Source: Acidovorax sp. (GTDB taxonomy: Bacteria > Pseudomonadota > Gammaproteobacteria > Burkholderiales > Burkholderiaceae_C). From it: 39,458 nt of DNA. Under the pieces are notes generated by a model. It saw only the letters and a program-made list of their open reading frames with translations, did not search any database and had not been told where the DNA came from. The stretch is from NCBI RefSeq assembly GCF_016783915.1, contig NZ_JADHVT010000033.1, forward strand, positions 1 to 39,458, read 5' to 3'. The position numbers were made by a program, and so were the translations under genes. Shown piece after piece: positions 1 through 8,020 of this stretch. Every line of letters begins with the position of its first letter. Position 1 is the first letter of the stretch.

Positions 1-601
1 GGTTCTGTTGAGCTGCCTTTACCACCCACTGTCCTGCAAGAGCATAATCTTTGGACACAGCAACGCCCTGCGCATAGATATTTCCAAGATTATATTGCGC
101 TGATGCGTAGCCCATGGCTGCAGAGATTTCATACCAATAGATGGCTTTCTGAATATCCTGGGGAAAATCGTTCCTTCCCGTAGCATAGATATGCCCCAGG
201 TTGAATGCAGCGACAGCATCTCGCTGCTGTGCCAGCTCTTCCAGCAGACTGACCGCCTTGCGAATGTCCTGCGGGACACCACGCCCTTCCTCATAAAAAT
301 TGGAAAGATTGAATTTTGCGGCCGATACCCCGGCCGCTGCAGCTTTCTCGAACCATTTGGCTGCCAGGGCATCACTACGCTCTCCACCCAGGCCTTCCGC
401 ATAAAAACCTGCCAAATTGTTCTGGGCATTCGCATCGCCCGTATAGGCCGCGACTTGATACCAGATTTTTGCCACGCCATACATGGAATTCCTTTGCGCC
501 TGATTACCTATCCGCATAGCATTCTTCCAGGAAAAAAGCATGAGGCTCAGCAGAAGCAAAAAAAGCAGAATATTGATAATTTTTTGGCGCTTGTAAGTCA
601 T
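1..601 (-). CDS. Sel1-repeat membrane-anchored protein, 3' end outside the window
   Basis: The reverse strand is open from an ATG at 601 to the window edge, giving 200 codons and no stop. Residues about 8-24 form one hydrophobic stretch (ILLFLLLLSLMLF), a signal anchor or uncleaved signal. After it come tandem Sel1/TPR-like repeats with the hallmarks NNLAGFYAEG, FNLSNFYEEGRGV, FNLGHIYATG and YNLGNIYAQGVAV, each about 36 residues long. Sel1 repeats are protein-interaction scaffolds, and small anchored versions often accompany secretion or toxin loci, but nothing here shows a specific role. A purine-rich GGGATATGG precedes the ATG. Base composition is visibly more AT-rich than the rest of the window, which may mean recent acquisition. 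The repeat family assignment is firm; the function is unknown. Confidence 0.85.
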   Translation of the reverse strand, partial: MTYKRQKIINILLFLLLLSLMLFSWKNAMRIGNQAQRNSMYGVAKIWYQVAAYTGDANAQNNLAGFYAEGLGGERSDALAAKWFEKAAAAGVSAAKFNLSNFYEEGRGVPQDIRKAVSLLEELAQQRDAVAAFNLGHIYATGRNDFPQDIQKAIYWYEISAAMGYASAQYNLGNIYAQGVAVSKDYALAGQWVVKAAQQN

Positions 602-928
602 CCATATCCCTATTTATTTTCGACCGACAGATATATAAAAAATGCACACTGGTGCCGCGCACCACTTCCTTGGTGTCCGCTGAGGGTGGGTTGAACGTGA
701 GCCCCGAGGCGCGCAGCACACCGAGCCGGGCTCTGGCGGCGTGCTGGATTGTGGTCGAACCAACGCAGGGCCCAAGCGAATACTGCCCAGATCATTCCAG
801 TAACAGGAACACACCATTTACAAAATGAAAGGGTTGAGCGCACGCGTCCACTGCGGGGCCAGTGGGTATGATCACTCGGGTTTTTACTGAGGCCGCGCGC
901 TTGCGCCACGCCTTTAACGCAGAGTCTG
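602..928. other. Intergenic region, no gene recognised
   Basis: This gap lies between the divergent Sel1-repeat gene and the acyl-CoA synthetase. Composition changes sharply near 640, from AT-rich on the left to GC-rich on the right. A short reverse reading frame (about 719 to 620, containing SGLTFNPPSADTKEVV) looks protein-like and could be a remnant of an older gene, but it matches no family I recognise and lacks a good start. No convincing promoter hexamer pair was found. Confidence 0.4.
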
Positions 929-2782
929 ATGCCCCCTATTCCTTCTGACATCTCCAGCGTTCAGACGCTGCCACAGCTTCTCGCCTACCGCGCTGCCAGC
1001 ACCCCCGACGCCGAGGCCTACCGGGCTTTTGACTCCTCCCGTCAGACATGGGCCAGCCTGACCTGGGCACAGACCGCAGAGCGCGTGAGCACGTGGACCC
1101 ACGCCCTGGCCGCAATGCAGTTGCCCCCGGCGGCCCGCGTGGCCATCTTGCTGCCCAACAGCCTCAATGCCATGTGTGCAGACCAGGCCACGCTGGCCGC
1201 CGGCGACGTGCCCGTGCCTCTGCACGCCATCGACAACCCCGGCAGCATCGCCTACATCCTGGCGGACTGCGAGGCCTCGATGCTGTTCGTGAGCCAGGCC
1301 GAGCAATGGGAAAAGATCCGCGCCGTGGGCACGTCCTTCCCGGCCCTGCGCGCCGTGGTGATTACCGATGACGACGACGCGTTCAAGCCCACCCCAGCGT
1401 CGAGCGATAACCCGGCCGTGGGGTCGCTGGCGCAATGGCTGACGGGCGCGGCGCAAACGGACGCATCCACCGCGGCCACAGGCCCGCAGGCCGATGACTT
1501 AGCGGCCATCGTCTATACCTCTGGCACCACCGGCAAACCCAAGGGCGTGATGCTGACCCACCGTAACGTGGTCAGCGACGTGAAGGCCGTGCTGGAGCGC
1601 ATTGCACCCACGGTGGACGACGTGTTCCTGTCGTTCCTGCCGCTGTCGCACACCTTTGAGCGCACGGGCGGCTACTACCTGCCGATTGCAGCGGGCAGTT
1701 GCGTGGCCTATGCCCGCTCGGTGGCCCAGCTGGCGGAAGACCTGAAAACCATACGCCCCACCGTGCTGGTGTCGGTGCCGCGCATCTACGAGCGCATTCA
1801 CGCTAAGCTGCTCGAAAAGCTCTCGCCCACGCCCTGGAAGATGCAGCTGTACGAAGCCGCGCAGAACAAGGGCTGGGCCCGCTTCTGTGCCGTGCAAGGC
1901 CTGCCCGCCCCGGCAGCCAGCGAAGGCCAGGCCGCAGGCTGGATGGCCGCCCTGCCCTGGCCCCTGCTGCAAGCGCTGGTCGCCAAGCCGCTGCTGGCCC
2001 AGTTTGGCGGCCGCGTGCGTGTGGCGGTGAGTGGCGGCGCACCGCTGTCGCCCACCATTGCGAAGTGTTTTCTGGGCCTGGGCCTGCCGCTGATCCAGGG
2101 CTACGGCATGACCGAGACCGCACCGGTGGTGTCGGTCAACGCACTGGACGACAACGACCCCGCCTGCGTAGGCAAGGCCCTGCCCGGCGTGGAAGTGCGT
2201 ATCGGCGACAACCACGAGCTGCAGGTGCGCGGCCCCATCGTGATGAAGGGCTACTGGAAGCGCCCCGAAGACACCGCACGCATCCTGAGCACCGACGGCT
2301 GGTTGGGCACCGGCGACCAGGCCGACATCGTGAACGGCCGCATTTACATCAAGGGCCGCATCAAGGAAATCATCGTCACATCCACCGGCGAAAAGATCCC
2401 ACCGGGCGACCTGGAACTGGCCCTGCTGGCCGACCCCCTGCTGGAGCAGGCCTTTGTGGTGGGCGAAAACCGCCCCTTCATTGCCTGTGTGGCCGTGCTG
2501 AACCCGGGCGAGTGGCAGCGGCTGGCCGCTGACCTGGGCCTGAACCCCCAGGCCGCCGACAGCCTGAACCACCCCAGCGTGCACCGTGCTGTGCTGGCGC
2601 GCATCGAAAAGAACACCGCCAGCTTTGCCCGCTATGCCGTGCCGCGCACGGTGCACCTGACGCTTGATCCCTGGACGATTGAGAACACCTTCATGACGCC
2701 CACGCTCAAGCTCAAGCGCAACAACCTGATGGCGCACTTTGCCGAGGCCATTGAGGGCATGTACCAGAAGCCGGGGCGCTGA
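929..2782 (+). CDS. AMP-dependent long-chain acyl-CoA synthetase
   Basis: This 617-residue adenylate-forming enzyme should activate fatty acids to acyl-AMP and then acyl-CoA, feeding beta-oxidation, lipid remodelling or PHA precursor supply. The ATP-binding P-loop motif (IVYTSGTTGKPKGV) lies at about residues 194-207. The adenine-contacting YGMTET motif is near 391-396. The hinge region GRIYIKGRIKEIIV and the C-terminal GEKIPP segment with its lysine near 487 follow. Length and motifs match the bacterial FadD15-like long-chain branch rather than the E. coli FadD branch. The ATG at 929 gives the expected N terminus; upstream there is only a weak AGAG ribosome site. The stop is 15 nt from the convergent neighbour's stop. 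Substrate chain length cannot be read from sequence. Confidence 0.9.
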   Translation: MPPIPSDISSVQTLPQLLAYRAASTPDAEAYRAFDSSRQTWASLTWAQTAERVSTWTHALAAMQLPPAARVAILLPNSLNAMCADQATLAAGDVPVPLHAIDNPGSIAYILADCEASMLFVSQAEQWEKIRAVGTSFPALRAVVITDDDDAFKPTPASSDNPAVGSLAQWLTGAAQTDASTAATGPQADDLAAIVYTSGTTGKPKGVMLTHRNVVSDVKAVLERIAPTVDDVFLSFLPLSHTFERTGGYYLPIAAGSCVAYARSVAQLAEDLKTIRPTVLVSVPRIYERIHAKLLEKLSPTPWKMQLYEAAQNKGWARFCAVQGLPAPAASEGQAAGWMAALPWPLLQALVAKPLLAQFGGRVRVAVSGGAPLSPTIAKCFLGLGLPLIQGYGMTETAPVVSVNALDDNDPACVGKALPGVEVRIGDNHELQVRGPIVMKGYWKRPEDTARILSTDGWLGTGDQADIVNGRIYIKGRIKEIIVTSTGEKIPPGDLELALLADPLLEQAFVVGENRPFIACVAVLNPGEWQRLAADLGLNPQAADSLNHPSVHRAVLARIEKNTASFARYAVPRTVHLTLDPWTIENTFMTPTLKLKRNNLMAHFAEAIEGMYQKPGR

Positions 2783-2797
2783 GCCTCGGCTTGCTTC

Positions 2798-3919
2798 TTA
2801 CAACACCAACTCGCCCTCCCGGGCGTAGGCGGAACCAAAGCGGTTGGCCAGAAAGTCCGCAAGCGCCACGGACTCCTGCCCGACAAAGCCCTGCTGCGGC
2901 AACTTGCCTTGCGCCACCAGGTCCAGCGCCGTGCAGATGCCTGCGGCCGTGGTGAGCTGGATGGCGCTCAGCGTGTGCCCGGCCACTTGCGTGCCCACGA
3001 TATGGGCCGAGTACGAGTCCTGCACCAGCCGCCCGCCCCTGAGGCCTGATGCGGTGGCAAACACCACGATCACGTCCTGATCGGTGGTGGGGATGGCGGT
3101 TTCGAGAATGTCCTTGAGCAGATCGCGCCGGTCGCGCAGGCGCAGGTCGTTGAGCAGCAGCTTCAGGATGGCGTTGTGGCCGGGGTAGCGGATGGACTGG
3201 TAGTCCACCTGCCGCGCCTTGCCCGCCCACGTTTCTGTCAGCGTGCCCAGCCCGCCCGAGGTGTTGAAGGCCTCGTACTCCACGCCGTCCAGCGCAAAGG
3301 TTTCCAGCCCCTCCAGCGCAGGCACCGTGGTGCGCACGCCGTCCACAATCGCCTCGCAAGGGTTGCAGTATTCGTTGATGAGGCCCTCGGTGCTCCAGGT
3401 GAGGTTGTAGCGCAGGGCGCCCTGCGGATAGCGGGGCAGCGCGCCCACGCGCATGCGCAAGGTGTGCAGGGTGTCAAAACGGCGAGCCAGATCGTTGCCC
3501 ACGATGCCGATGAACCCGGGAGCCAGGCCGCACTGGGGCATGAGCACGCTGCGGGCATTGGCGGCGAGTGCGCGAATGGCCTGGGTGCTGGCCACGTCCT
3601 CGGTCAAGTCAAAGTAATGCACTCCGGCTGCGGCGCAAAGCGTCGCAACCGGCACGGCGCGGTGAAACGGCAGCGCGTTCAACACGGCAAAACGGCCATC
3701 GATGGCGGCCTTCAGGCCTGCGTCGTCAGTCGCCAACTCGGTGGATACGCCCAAAGCCGCCACTTCGGCCAGACGCGCCGGGTCGCGGTCCACCACCAGG
3801 ATGTCGTAGTCGCCGGCCTGCTGCAGCAGCAGCGCCATGGCAAAACCGATGTGGCCAGCCCCCAGGACGGTGATGGAGTGGCGGGCGGTGGTGTTGGAAT
3901 GGGTGGAAAAGGTGGTCAT
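2798..3919 (-). CDS. Saccharopine dehydrogenase-family oxidoreductase
   Basis: Predicted 373-residue NAD(P)-dependent enzyme of the saccharopine dehydrogenase / lysine 6-dehydrogenase-like group. The N-terminal Rossmann motif is ITVLGAGHIGFAMA, followed by the acidic ribose-binding VVDRDP. A catalytic/dimer domain follows with FDLTED, PQCGLAPG and the later GLGTLTETW. I chose ATG 3919 because a GGGAG sits 8 nt upstream; an in-frame GTG at 3943 would add 8 residues but has no ribosome site. It is divergent from an Lrp/AsnC regulator 168 bp away, a classical arrangement for an amino-acid-catabolism gene controlled by its neighbour. Lysine or a related amino acid is the probable substrate by family; the exact reaction is inferred. 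Confidence 0.8.
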   Translation of the reverse strand: MTTFSTHSNTTARHSITVLGAGHIGFAMALLLQQAGDYDILVVDRDPARLAEVAALGVSTELATDDAGLKAAIDGRFAVLNALPFHRAVPVATLCAAAGVHYFDLTEDVASTQAIRALAANARSVLMPQCGLAPGFIGIVGNDLARRFDTLHTLRMRVGALPRYPQGALRYNLTWSTEGLINEYCNPCEAIVDGVRTTVPALEGLETFALDGVEYEAFNTSGGLGTLTETWAGKARQVDYQSIRYPGHNAILKLLLNDLRLRDRRDLLKDILETAIPTTDQDVIVVFATASGLRGGRLVQDSYSAHIVGTQVAGHTLSAIQLTTAAGICTALDLVAQGKLPQQGFVGQESVALADFLANRFGSAYAREGELVL

Positions 3920-4087
3920 GGCAGCGCTCCCGGTAGTGCTCACCGCATGCAGCGGAGAGGTGTTGTGGATGCCTTGATGCTAGGCAATGGCACTGTCAAT
4001 GTGTAGCGTTCAAAACGTCGAAAGCTGCTTTCTTTTTTGCCACAACGGCGAATATGATGGGCGTTATGACTTTTTGAAGAAACGCGC
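3920..4087. promoter_or_regulatory. Divergent promoter region, saccharopine dehydrogenase-like / Lrp
   Basis: The 168-bp space between the two divergent start codons must hold both promoters. It is locally AT-rich around 4005-4080. A TATGAT at 4053-4058 could be the -10 of the lrp-like gene, but no good -35 lies at the right distance. Lrp-family regulators commonly autoregulate and control the divergent gene; no clear palindromic site was found by eye. Confidence 0.4.
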
Positions 4088-4540
4088 ATGAACCAGACCT
4101 TGGATGACACCGACCGGCAACTGCTCAGCCTGCTGCAGACCAATGCGCGCGAGGGCACAGCCACGCTGGCGCGCAAGCTCGGCCTGGCCCGCACCACCGT
4201 GGTGGCACGCATCGCGCGGCTGGAGCGCTCTGGTATGGTGGCCGGTTATGGGGTGCGGCTGGGCACCCGGCTCGATGCCACCACCGTACGGGCCTGGTGC
4301 AGCATCAGCGTGTTGCCCAAAACAGCGCCCACTGTGCTGCGCGCGCTGGAGGCTATGGCGGAAGTCGAAGAAGTGTCGGCCGTGAGCGGGCCGTTTGACT
4401 ACCTGGTGTTCTTGCGCTGCGCGAGCCATGAGCAGCTGGACACCCTGCTGGACAAGGTGGGGCAACTCGATGGCGTGCACCAGACGCAGACCAGCATCGT
4501 GCTCAGCCGCAAAATCGATCGGCGAAGTGTGGGGGCGTGA
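4088..4540 (+). CDS. Lrp/AsnC-family transcriptional regulator
   Basis: 150-residue protein with the standard two-part Lrp layout. An N-terminal winged helix-turn-helix (DRQLLSLLQTNAREGTATLA, then RKLGLARTTVVARIARLERS) spans about residues 8-55. The C-terminal RAM effector-binding domain has AEVEEVSAVSGPFDYLVFL and a terminal DGVHQTQTSIVLS. Lrp/AsnC proteins bind amino acids and act as dimers to octamers on DNA. The divergent saccharopine dehydrogenase-like gene is the obvious target, suggesting response to lysine or a related compound; that part is inference. Length is typical and the ATG lies in a purine-rich context (GAAGAAACGCGC). Confidence 0.92.
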   Translation: MNQTLDDTDRQLLSLLQTNAREGTATLARKLGLARTTVVARIARLERSGMVAGYGVRLGTRLDATTVRAWCSISVLPKTAPTVLRALEAMAEVEEVSAVSGPFDYLVFLRCASHEQLDTLLDKVGQLDGVHQTQTSIVLSRKIDRRSVGA

Positions 4541-4570
4541 AGGCGGCTGCCACCAACGCAGCAACTACAT

Positions 4571-4617
4571 TTTTGATAGCATTCGGTGCTTTCTATATAA
4601 GCACCAGAGGCCGATTT
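4571..4617 (-). repeat. 47-nt Comamonadaceae-type dispersed repeat, copy A
   Basis: One of seven copies in this window sharing the layout 13-nt arm, 9-nt GCGCYRGTR-like block, 15-nt variable block and GCTATCAAAA. Here the blocks read AAATCGGCCTCTG, GTGCTTATA and GCTATCAAAA on the reverse strand. The copy also holds a perfect 7-bp hairpin, GGTGCTT (4585-4591) with AAGCACC (4599-4605). It lies between the convergent lrp-like and acyltransferase genes, where it could act as a processing or termination structure. Confidence 0.75.
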
Positions 4618-4641
4618 CATTCAACAATTTGACGACCCACA

Positions 4642-5229
4642 TCAGGTCTCAAATTGCTTGGGGTTCTTGCCCTGGATGGGCGCATAAAACGCCTTGATAC
4701 GCGCCATGTCGCTGTCGAGGTCACCCGTGGGCTCGAACACCGGGCCCAGGCCGCCTACCTTGCGACCATAGTCCACAAACGCAAGCACGATGGGCACGCC
4801 CGCCTGCTGAGCGATGAAGTAAAAGCCTGTCTTCCAATGCCGCGTTTTGCCGCGTGTGCCCTCGGGCGGCACGATGAGTTGCATGGGGCCATCGGCCTCC
4901 CGCATCGCCTGGGCCGACGTGGCGACCAGGTTGCCGGACTGCTCCCGGTTCACCGGAATGCCGCCCAGCCAGCGCATCACGCCACCGAACGGCGCCTTGA
5001 ACAGGCTGTGTTTGCCCATCCAGTACACCCGCAAGCGCAGCGAGAAGGCCAGCATCAGCGTGTATGGTAGGTCCCAGTTGCTGGTGTGGGGCGCGGCAAT
5101 CAGCACACTTTTGGCGGCGTGGGTGGGCAAAGCGCCTTCAATCTTCCAGCCGGTGATGCGCAATGTGAAACGGGAAAAAGCGCGCAAAAGCGTGTTGACA
5201 ACCGGCGTGTCAAAAATGGTGTGGTGCAT
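4642..5229 (-). CDS. PlsC-like 1-acyl-glycerol-3-phosphate acyltransferase family protein
   Basis: This 195-residue enzyme transfers an acyl group to a lysophospholipid or related acceptor at the inner membrane face. The catalytic HX4D motif is HTSNWD, at about residues 47-52. The substrate-binding block GGIPVNRE and the PPEGTRGK block that contacts the phosphate follow in order. I preferred the ATG at 5229, which gives the usual length of this small subfamily (about 190 residues). An in-frame start at 5349 would add a 40-residue N terminus that looks unlike the family. No clear Shine-Dalgarno marks either start. It belongs to the short acyltransferase branch rather than canonical PlsC, so the acceptor is uncertain. 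Confidence 0.8.
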   Translation of the reverse strand: MHHTIFDTPVVNTLLRAFSRFTLRITGWKIEGALPTHAAKSVLIAAPHTSNWDLPYTLMLAFSLRLRVYWMGKHSLFKAPFGGVMRWLGGIPVNREQSGNLVATSAQAMREADGPMQLIVPPEGTRGKTRHWKTGFYFIAQQAGVPIVLAFVDYGRKVGGLGPVFEPTGDLDSDMARIKAFYAPIQGKNPKQFET

Positions 5230-5400
5230 GGGAAACGGGGTGACAAAACGGAGCCCGGGGCGCTGAAACAGGCGGTGGGCCCGTGGCTCCGCAGGCATCG
5301 AGAGCGCCGCGAGTATCGCTGATAGCGCCAATGCCCCGTCTTGACGCAAGGCAAAGTGCAGCAGCCGCTGCTTGCAAGCACCCAGTGCAGAGCACTCACT

Positions 5401-5447
5401 ATTTCACGGCAACCAGGGCAATCAATACTGGCGCTATCGGTTGTTTT
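5401..5447 (-). repeat. 47-nt dispersed repeat, copy B
   Basis: On the reverse strand the blocks are AAAACAACCGATA, GCGCCAGTA, a 15-nt spacer and GCCGTGAAAT. This is the most diverged copy in its last block, but spacing is exactly conserved with the other six. It lies in the region between the divergent acyltransferase and alkB genes. Confidence 0.65.
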
Positions 5448-5462
5448 TAGCCAGTTTTCCGT

Positions 5463-5499
5463 AGCAAATGCAGAATGCCAAATAAAACTGGCATTTGCT
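5463..5499. promoter_or_regulatory. Nested inverted repeats upstream of alkB
   Basis: Outer arms AGCAAATG (5463-5470) and CATTTGCT (5492-5499) enclose inner arms ATGCCA (5475-5480) and TGGCAT (5489-5494). The structure is AT-rich and 54 bp before the chosen alkB start. It is a plausible binding site for a regulator of alkane oxidation, or an RNA hairpin in the leader. No regulator gene is adjacent, so the binding protein is unknown. Confidence 0.4.
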
Positions 5500-5552
5500 C
5501 CCCGCCCGTCCAGAATGCACCATTTGCAGGCCCGTGTTGTCAACGCCGCCCC

Positions 5553-6734
5553 ATGCTGCAAGCCCCATTGCCCACCACCCCGCCCTACTGCGACCGCAAG
5601 CGGTATGCGTGGCTGCTGTCACTGGTGGTGCCATGCACCGTTGGCGTGGGCCCGGCGCTGATGGGGTGGACAGGCGACCCACTGGCGCTGTGGGCGCCGG
5701 TGGCCTTTTTCTACCTCGTCGCCCCGTTGCTCGACTGGCTGCTGGGCGTAGACCGAAGCAACCCGCCCGAGTCCGCCGTGCCCGCACTGGAGCGTGACCG
5801 CTACTACCGCCGCATCACCTACCTGCTGGTGCCGGTGCTTTGGGCGGCTTTCGTCTTCAGCGCCTGGTGGGTGGCCACGCAGCCCCTGCCCTGGCATGGC
5901 GTGCTGGCGATGGTGCTGACCACCGGCACGGTGGGTGGGTTCTGCATCAACCTGGGGCATGAGCTGGGCCACAAGAACACGGCGCTGGAGCGCTGGCTGG
6001 CCAAGCTGGTGCTGGCGCCCACGGCCTATGGGCACTTCTTCATCGAACACAACCGAGGCCACCACCGCGATGTGGCCACGCCGGCCGACCCGGCATCATC
6101 GCGCATGGGCGAGTCCATCTACCGCTTTGTGCTGCGTGAAATGCCCGGGGCTGCACGCCGCGCCTGGGCGCTGGAAAAAGACCGACTGGCCCGCCAGCAC
6201 CAGCCGGTGCTGTCGTGGCACAACGAGATCCTGCAGCCCGCGCTGATCACCGTGCTGCTCTGGGTCAGCCTGACTTTTTGGCTGGGTGCGGGCATCCTGC
6301 CCTTTTTGCTGGTGGCGTCGTTCTGGGCCAACTTTCAGCTCACTTCGGCCAACTATGTCGAGCACTACGGCCTGCTGCGCAGGCGCGATGCCCGTGGCCG
6401 TTACGAACCCTGCCGCCCGCAGCATTCGTGGAACAGCAACCATGCGTTCTCCAACTGGGCACTGTTCCATCTGCAGCGGCACTCCGACCACCATGCCCAC
6501 CCGCTGCGCCGTTACCAGTCGTTGCGGCACTTTGACGATGTGCCGCAACTTCCCATCGGCTACTTCGGCATGTTTACCCTGGCCTATGTGCCGCCGCTGT
6601 GGCGCCGCGTGATGGACCCGAGGCTAATGGCCCAGGTGGGCCACGACGCCGCCCACATCAACATCGACCCACGCCAGCGGGCAAGGATCGTGCGGAAATA
6701 CGGGTTGCAAGAGTTGAGGCAGAGCGAGTATTGA
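5553..6734 (+). CDS. alkB: Alkane 1-monooxygenase (AlkB-type membrane di-iron hydroxylase)
   Basis: Hydroxylates the terminal methyl of n-alkanes to 1-alkanols at the inner membrane, using electrons from rubredoxin and rubredoxin reductase. All four histidine-box signatures of the family are present in order: HELGHKNTALE, EHNRGHHRDVATP, NYVEHYGLLR and LQRHSDHHAHP. They sit among several hydrophobic segments (about residues 15-80, 100-150 and 225-260). With the ATG at 5553 the protein has 393 residues, typical for AlkB. An in-frame ATG at 5475 would add 26 Cys/Pro-rich residues and would begin inside a candidate operator, so I reject it. No rubredoxin or rubredoxin reductase is nearby. The acyl-CoA synthetase at 929 could act downstream in the pathway. 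Confidence 0.93.
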   Translation: MLQAPLPTTPPYCDRKRYAWLLSLVVPCTVGVGPALMGWTGDPLALWAPVAFFYLVAPLLDWLLGVDRSNPPESAVPALERDRYYRRITYLLVPVLWAAFVFSAWWVATQPLPWHGVLAMVLTTGTVGGFCINLGHELGHKNTALERWLAKLVLAPTAYGHFFIEHNRGHHRDVATPADPASSRMGESIYRFVLREMPGAARRAWALEKDRLARQHQPVLSWHNEILQPALITVLLWVSLTFWLGAGILPFLLVASFWANFQLTSANYVEHYGLLRRRDARGRYEPCRPQHSWNSNHAFSNWALFHLQRHSDHHAHPLRRYQSLRHFDDVPQLPIGYFGMFTLAYVPPLWRRVMDPRLMAQVGHDAAHINIDPRQRARIVRKYGLQELRQSEY

Positions 6735-6795
6735 TGCCCTGGCACCCGGGCGCATGAACCCTGCAGGCCACAACTCACGGCCTCATGCACTCCAT

Positions 6796-6842
6796 ATTTG
6801 ATAGCAACCAGAGCAAATAGCACTGGCGCTTGCGCCCGTTTT
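6796..6842 (-). repeat. 47-nt dispersed repeat, copy C
   Basis: On the reverse strand the blocks are AAAACGGGCGCAA, GCGCCAGTG, a 15-nt spacer and GCTATCAAAT, at exactly the family spacing. It lies in the 239-bp gap between alkB and dusA, downstream of alkB. Confidence 0.75.
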
Positions 6843-6935
6843 GATCCAAAACCCTGCTCCAACACCCTCTGCGCAGGCAGTGGGATAATTACGGCTTCGC
6901 GACTGCAGCCCCGCAGCGCCCCCGACCAGAGGGGC

Positions 6936-6950
6936 GTTCTGCTGCAGAAC
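6936..6950. promoter_or_regulatory. Perfect 15-bp palindrome upstream of dusA
   Basis: GTTCTGC and GCAGAAC are separated by one base, 23 bp before the TTG start of dusA. A GATAAT at 6884-6889 could be the -10 element upstream of it, although no convincing -35 pairs with it. The palindrome could be an operator or a leader hairpin; dus genes are not usually known for local regulation, so confidence is low. Confidence 0.3.
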
Positions 6951-6973
6951 CTCCCCTCCCCGCCCTTCGTTGT

Positions 6974-8020
6974 TTGCCTGTGGAACCCACCTTGAGCCCC
7001 TGGCGCATGTCCGTCGCCCCCATGATGGACTGGACCGACCGCCACTGCCGTTACTTTCACCGGCTGCTGACCCGCCAGACCCTGCTGTACACCGAGATGG
7101 TGAACGCGGGCGCCATCATCCACGGCGGTACCGAGCGCCACCTGCGCTTCAACGCCGAAGAGCATCCCGTGGCCCTGCAACTGGGCGGCAATGAGCCCGA
7201 CAAGCTGGCTGAGGCCGCACGCCTGGGCGCGCAGTGGGGCTATGGCGAAATCAACCTCAATTGCGGCTGCCCCAGCGACCGCGTGCAGCGCGGCGCGTTC
7301 GGTGCCAGCCTGATGAAGTCGCCCCAGCTGGTGGCCGACTGCGTGAAGGCCATGAAGGACGTGGTGGATGTGCCTGTCACCGTCAAGCACCGCATTGGCA
7401 TCGACAAGGTGGAGGACTACGGCTTCGTGCGCGACTTCATCGGCACGGTGGCTGAGGCCGGGTGCACCGTGTTCATCGTCCATGCGCGCAATGCCTGGCT
7501 GCAGGGCCTGAGCCCGAAGGAAAACCGCGATGTGCCGCCCCTGCGCTACGAGGTGGTGCACCGCCTCAAGGCCGAATTTCCGCAGTTCACCATCGCCATC
7601 AACGGCGGCATCACCACCGACGCGGTGGTTCAGGAGCAGCTCATGCACCTGGACGGCGTGATGATTGGCCGCGAGGCGTACCACAACCCCTGGTGGCTGG
7701 CCCGCTGGGACCAGCTCTACTACGGCGAACAAGGTGGTGTGCCCTGCCCCCTGACGCGCGAAGAGGTCGAAATCAAGATGGTCGAGTACATGGAGCGCGA
7801 GGCCGCCCAATACGGCACCCCCTGGCCCCACATCGCCCGCCACATGCTGGGCCTGCGCCACAGTCTGCCGGGCGCCCGCATCTGGCGCCAGGTGTGGAGC
7901 AACCATCTGCTCAAGGACCGCCCCGCGCGGGAGGTACATGCGCTGGCGGTGCAGTCGTATGCGAGCGCTGCGCCCGAACAAAGCGTTGGGCCTGGCGCAC
8001 TGGCCACTGCGGCTACGTAA
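6974..8020 (+). CDS. dusA: tRNA-dihydrouridine(20/20a) synthase
   Basis: Flavoenzyme that reduces uridines in the tRNA D-loop using FMN and NADPH. The start of the TIM barrel is SVAPMMDWTDRHCR. The catalytic cysteine is Cys99 in NCGCPSDRVQRGAFGASLM, with the tRNA/FMN-binding KHRIGID, VHARNAWLQGLSPKENR and GVMIGREAYHNPW following. The NAW-GLSPKENR signature and the length (348 residues) point to DusA rather than DusB or DusC. Start choice is uncertain: TTG 6974 gives an N terminus matching the family, GTG 6980 is equally possible, and no Shine-Dalgarno is visible. The stop overlaps the convergent neighbour's stop by 8 bp. Confidence 0.93.
   Translation: MPVEPTLSPWRMSVAPMMDWTDRHCRYFHRLLTRQTLLYTEMVNAGAIIHGGTERHLRFNAEEHPVALQLGGNEPDKLAEAARLGAQWGYGEINLNCGCPSDRVQRGAFGASLMKSPQLVADCVKAMKDVVDVPVTVKHRIGIDKVEDYGFVRDFIGTVAEAGCTVFIVHARNAWLQGLSPKENRDVPPLRYEVVHRLKAEFPQFTIAINGGITTDAVVQEQLMHLDGVMIGREAYHNPWWLARWDQLYYGEQGGVPCPLTREEVEIKMVEYMEREAAQYGTPWPHIARHMLGLRHSLPGARIWRQVWSNHLLKDRPAREVHALAVQSYASAAPEQSVGPGALATAAT

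Noticed and set aside
834-872. TTGAGC and TATGAT as a promoter for the acyl-CoA synthetase gene
   Set aside because: The spacing is 27 bp, far beyond a functional sigma-70 promoter.
1499-2737. 412-codon reverse frame opposite the acyl-CoA synthetase, and similar long reverse frames opposite phaZ, dusA and the chemoreceptors
   Set aside because: These are GC-driven shadows: no motif, no ribosome site, and the sense gene is certain in each case.
5475-5552. Longer alkB start adding 26 residues
   Set aside because: The extension is Cys/Pro-rich, begins inside an inverted repeat, has no ribosome site and exceeds the family length.
8013-8020. 8-bp overlap of dusA and c-di-GMP protein stops as something unusual
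   Set aside because: Short convergent stop overlaps are common in dense bacterial genomes.
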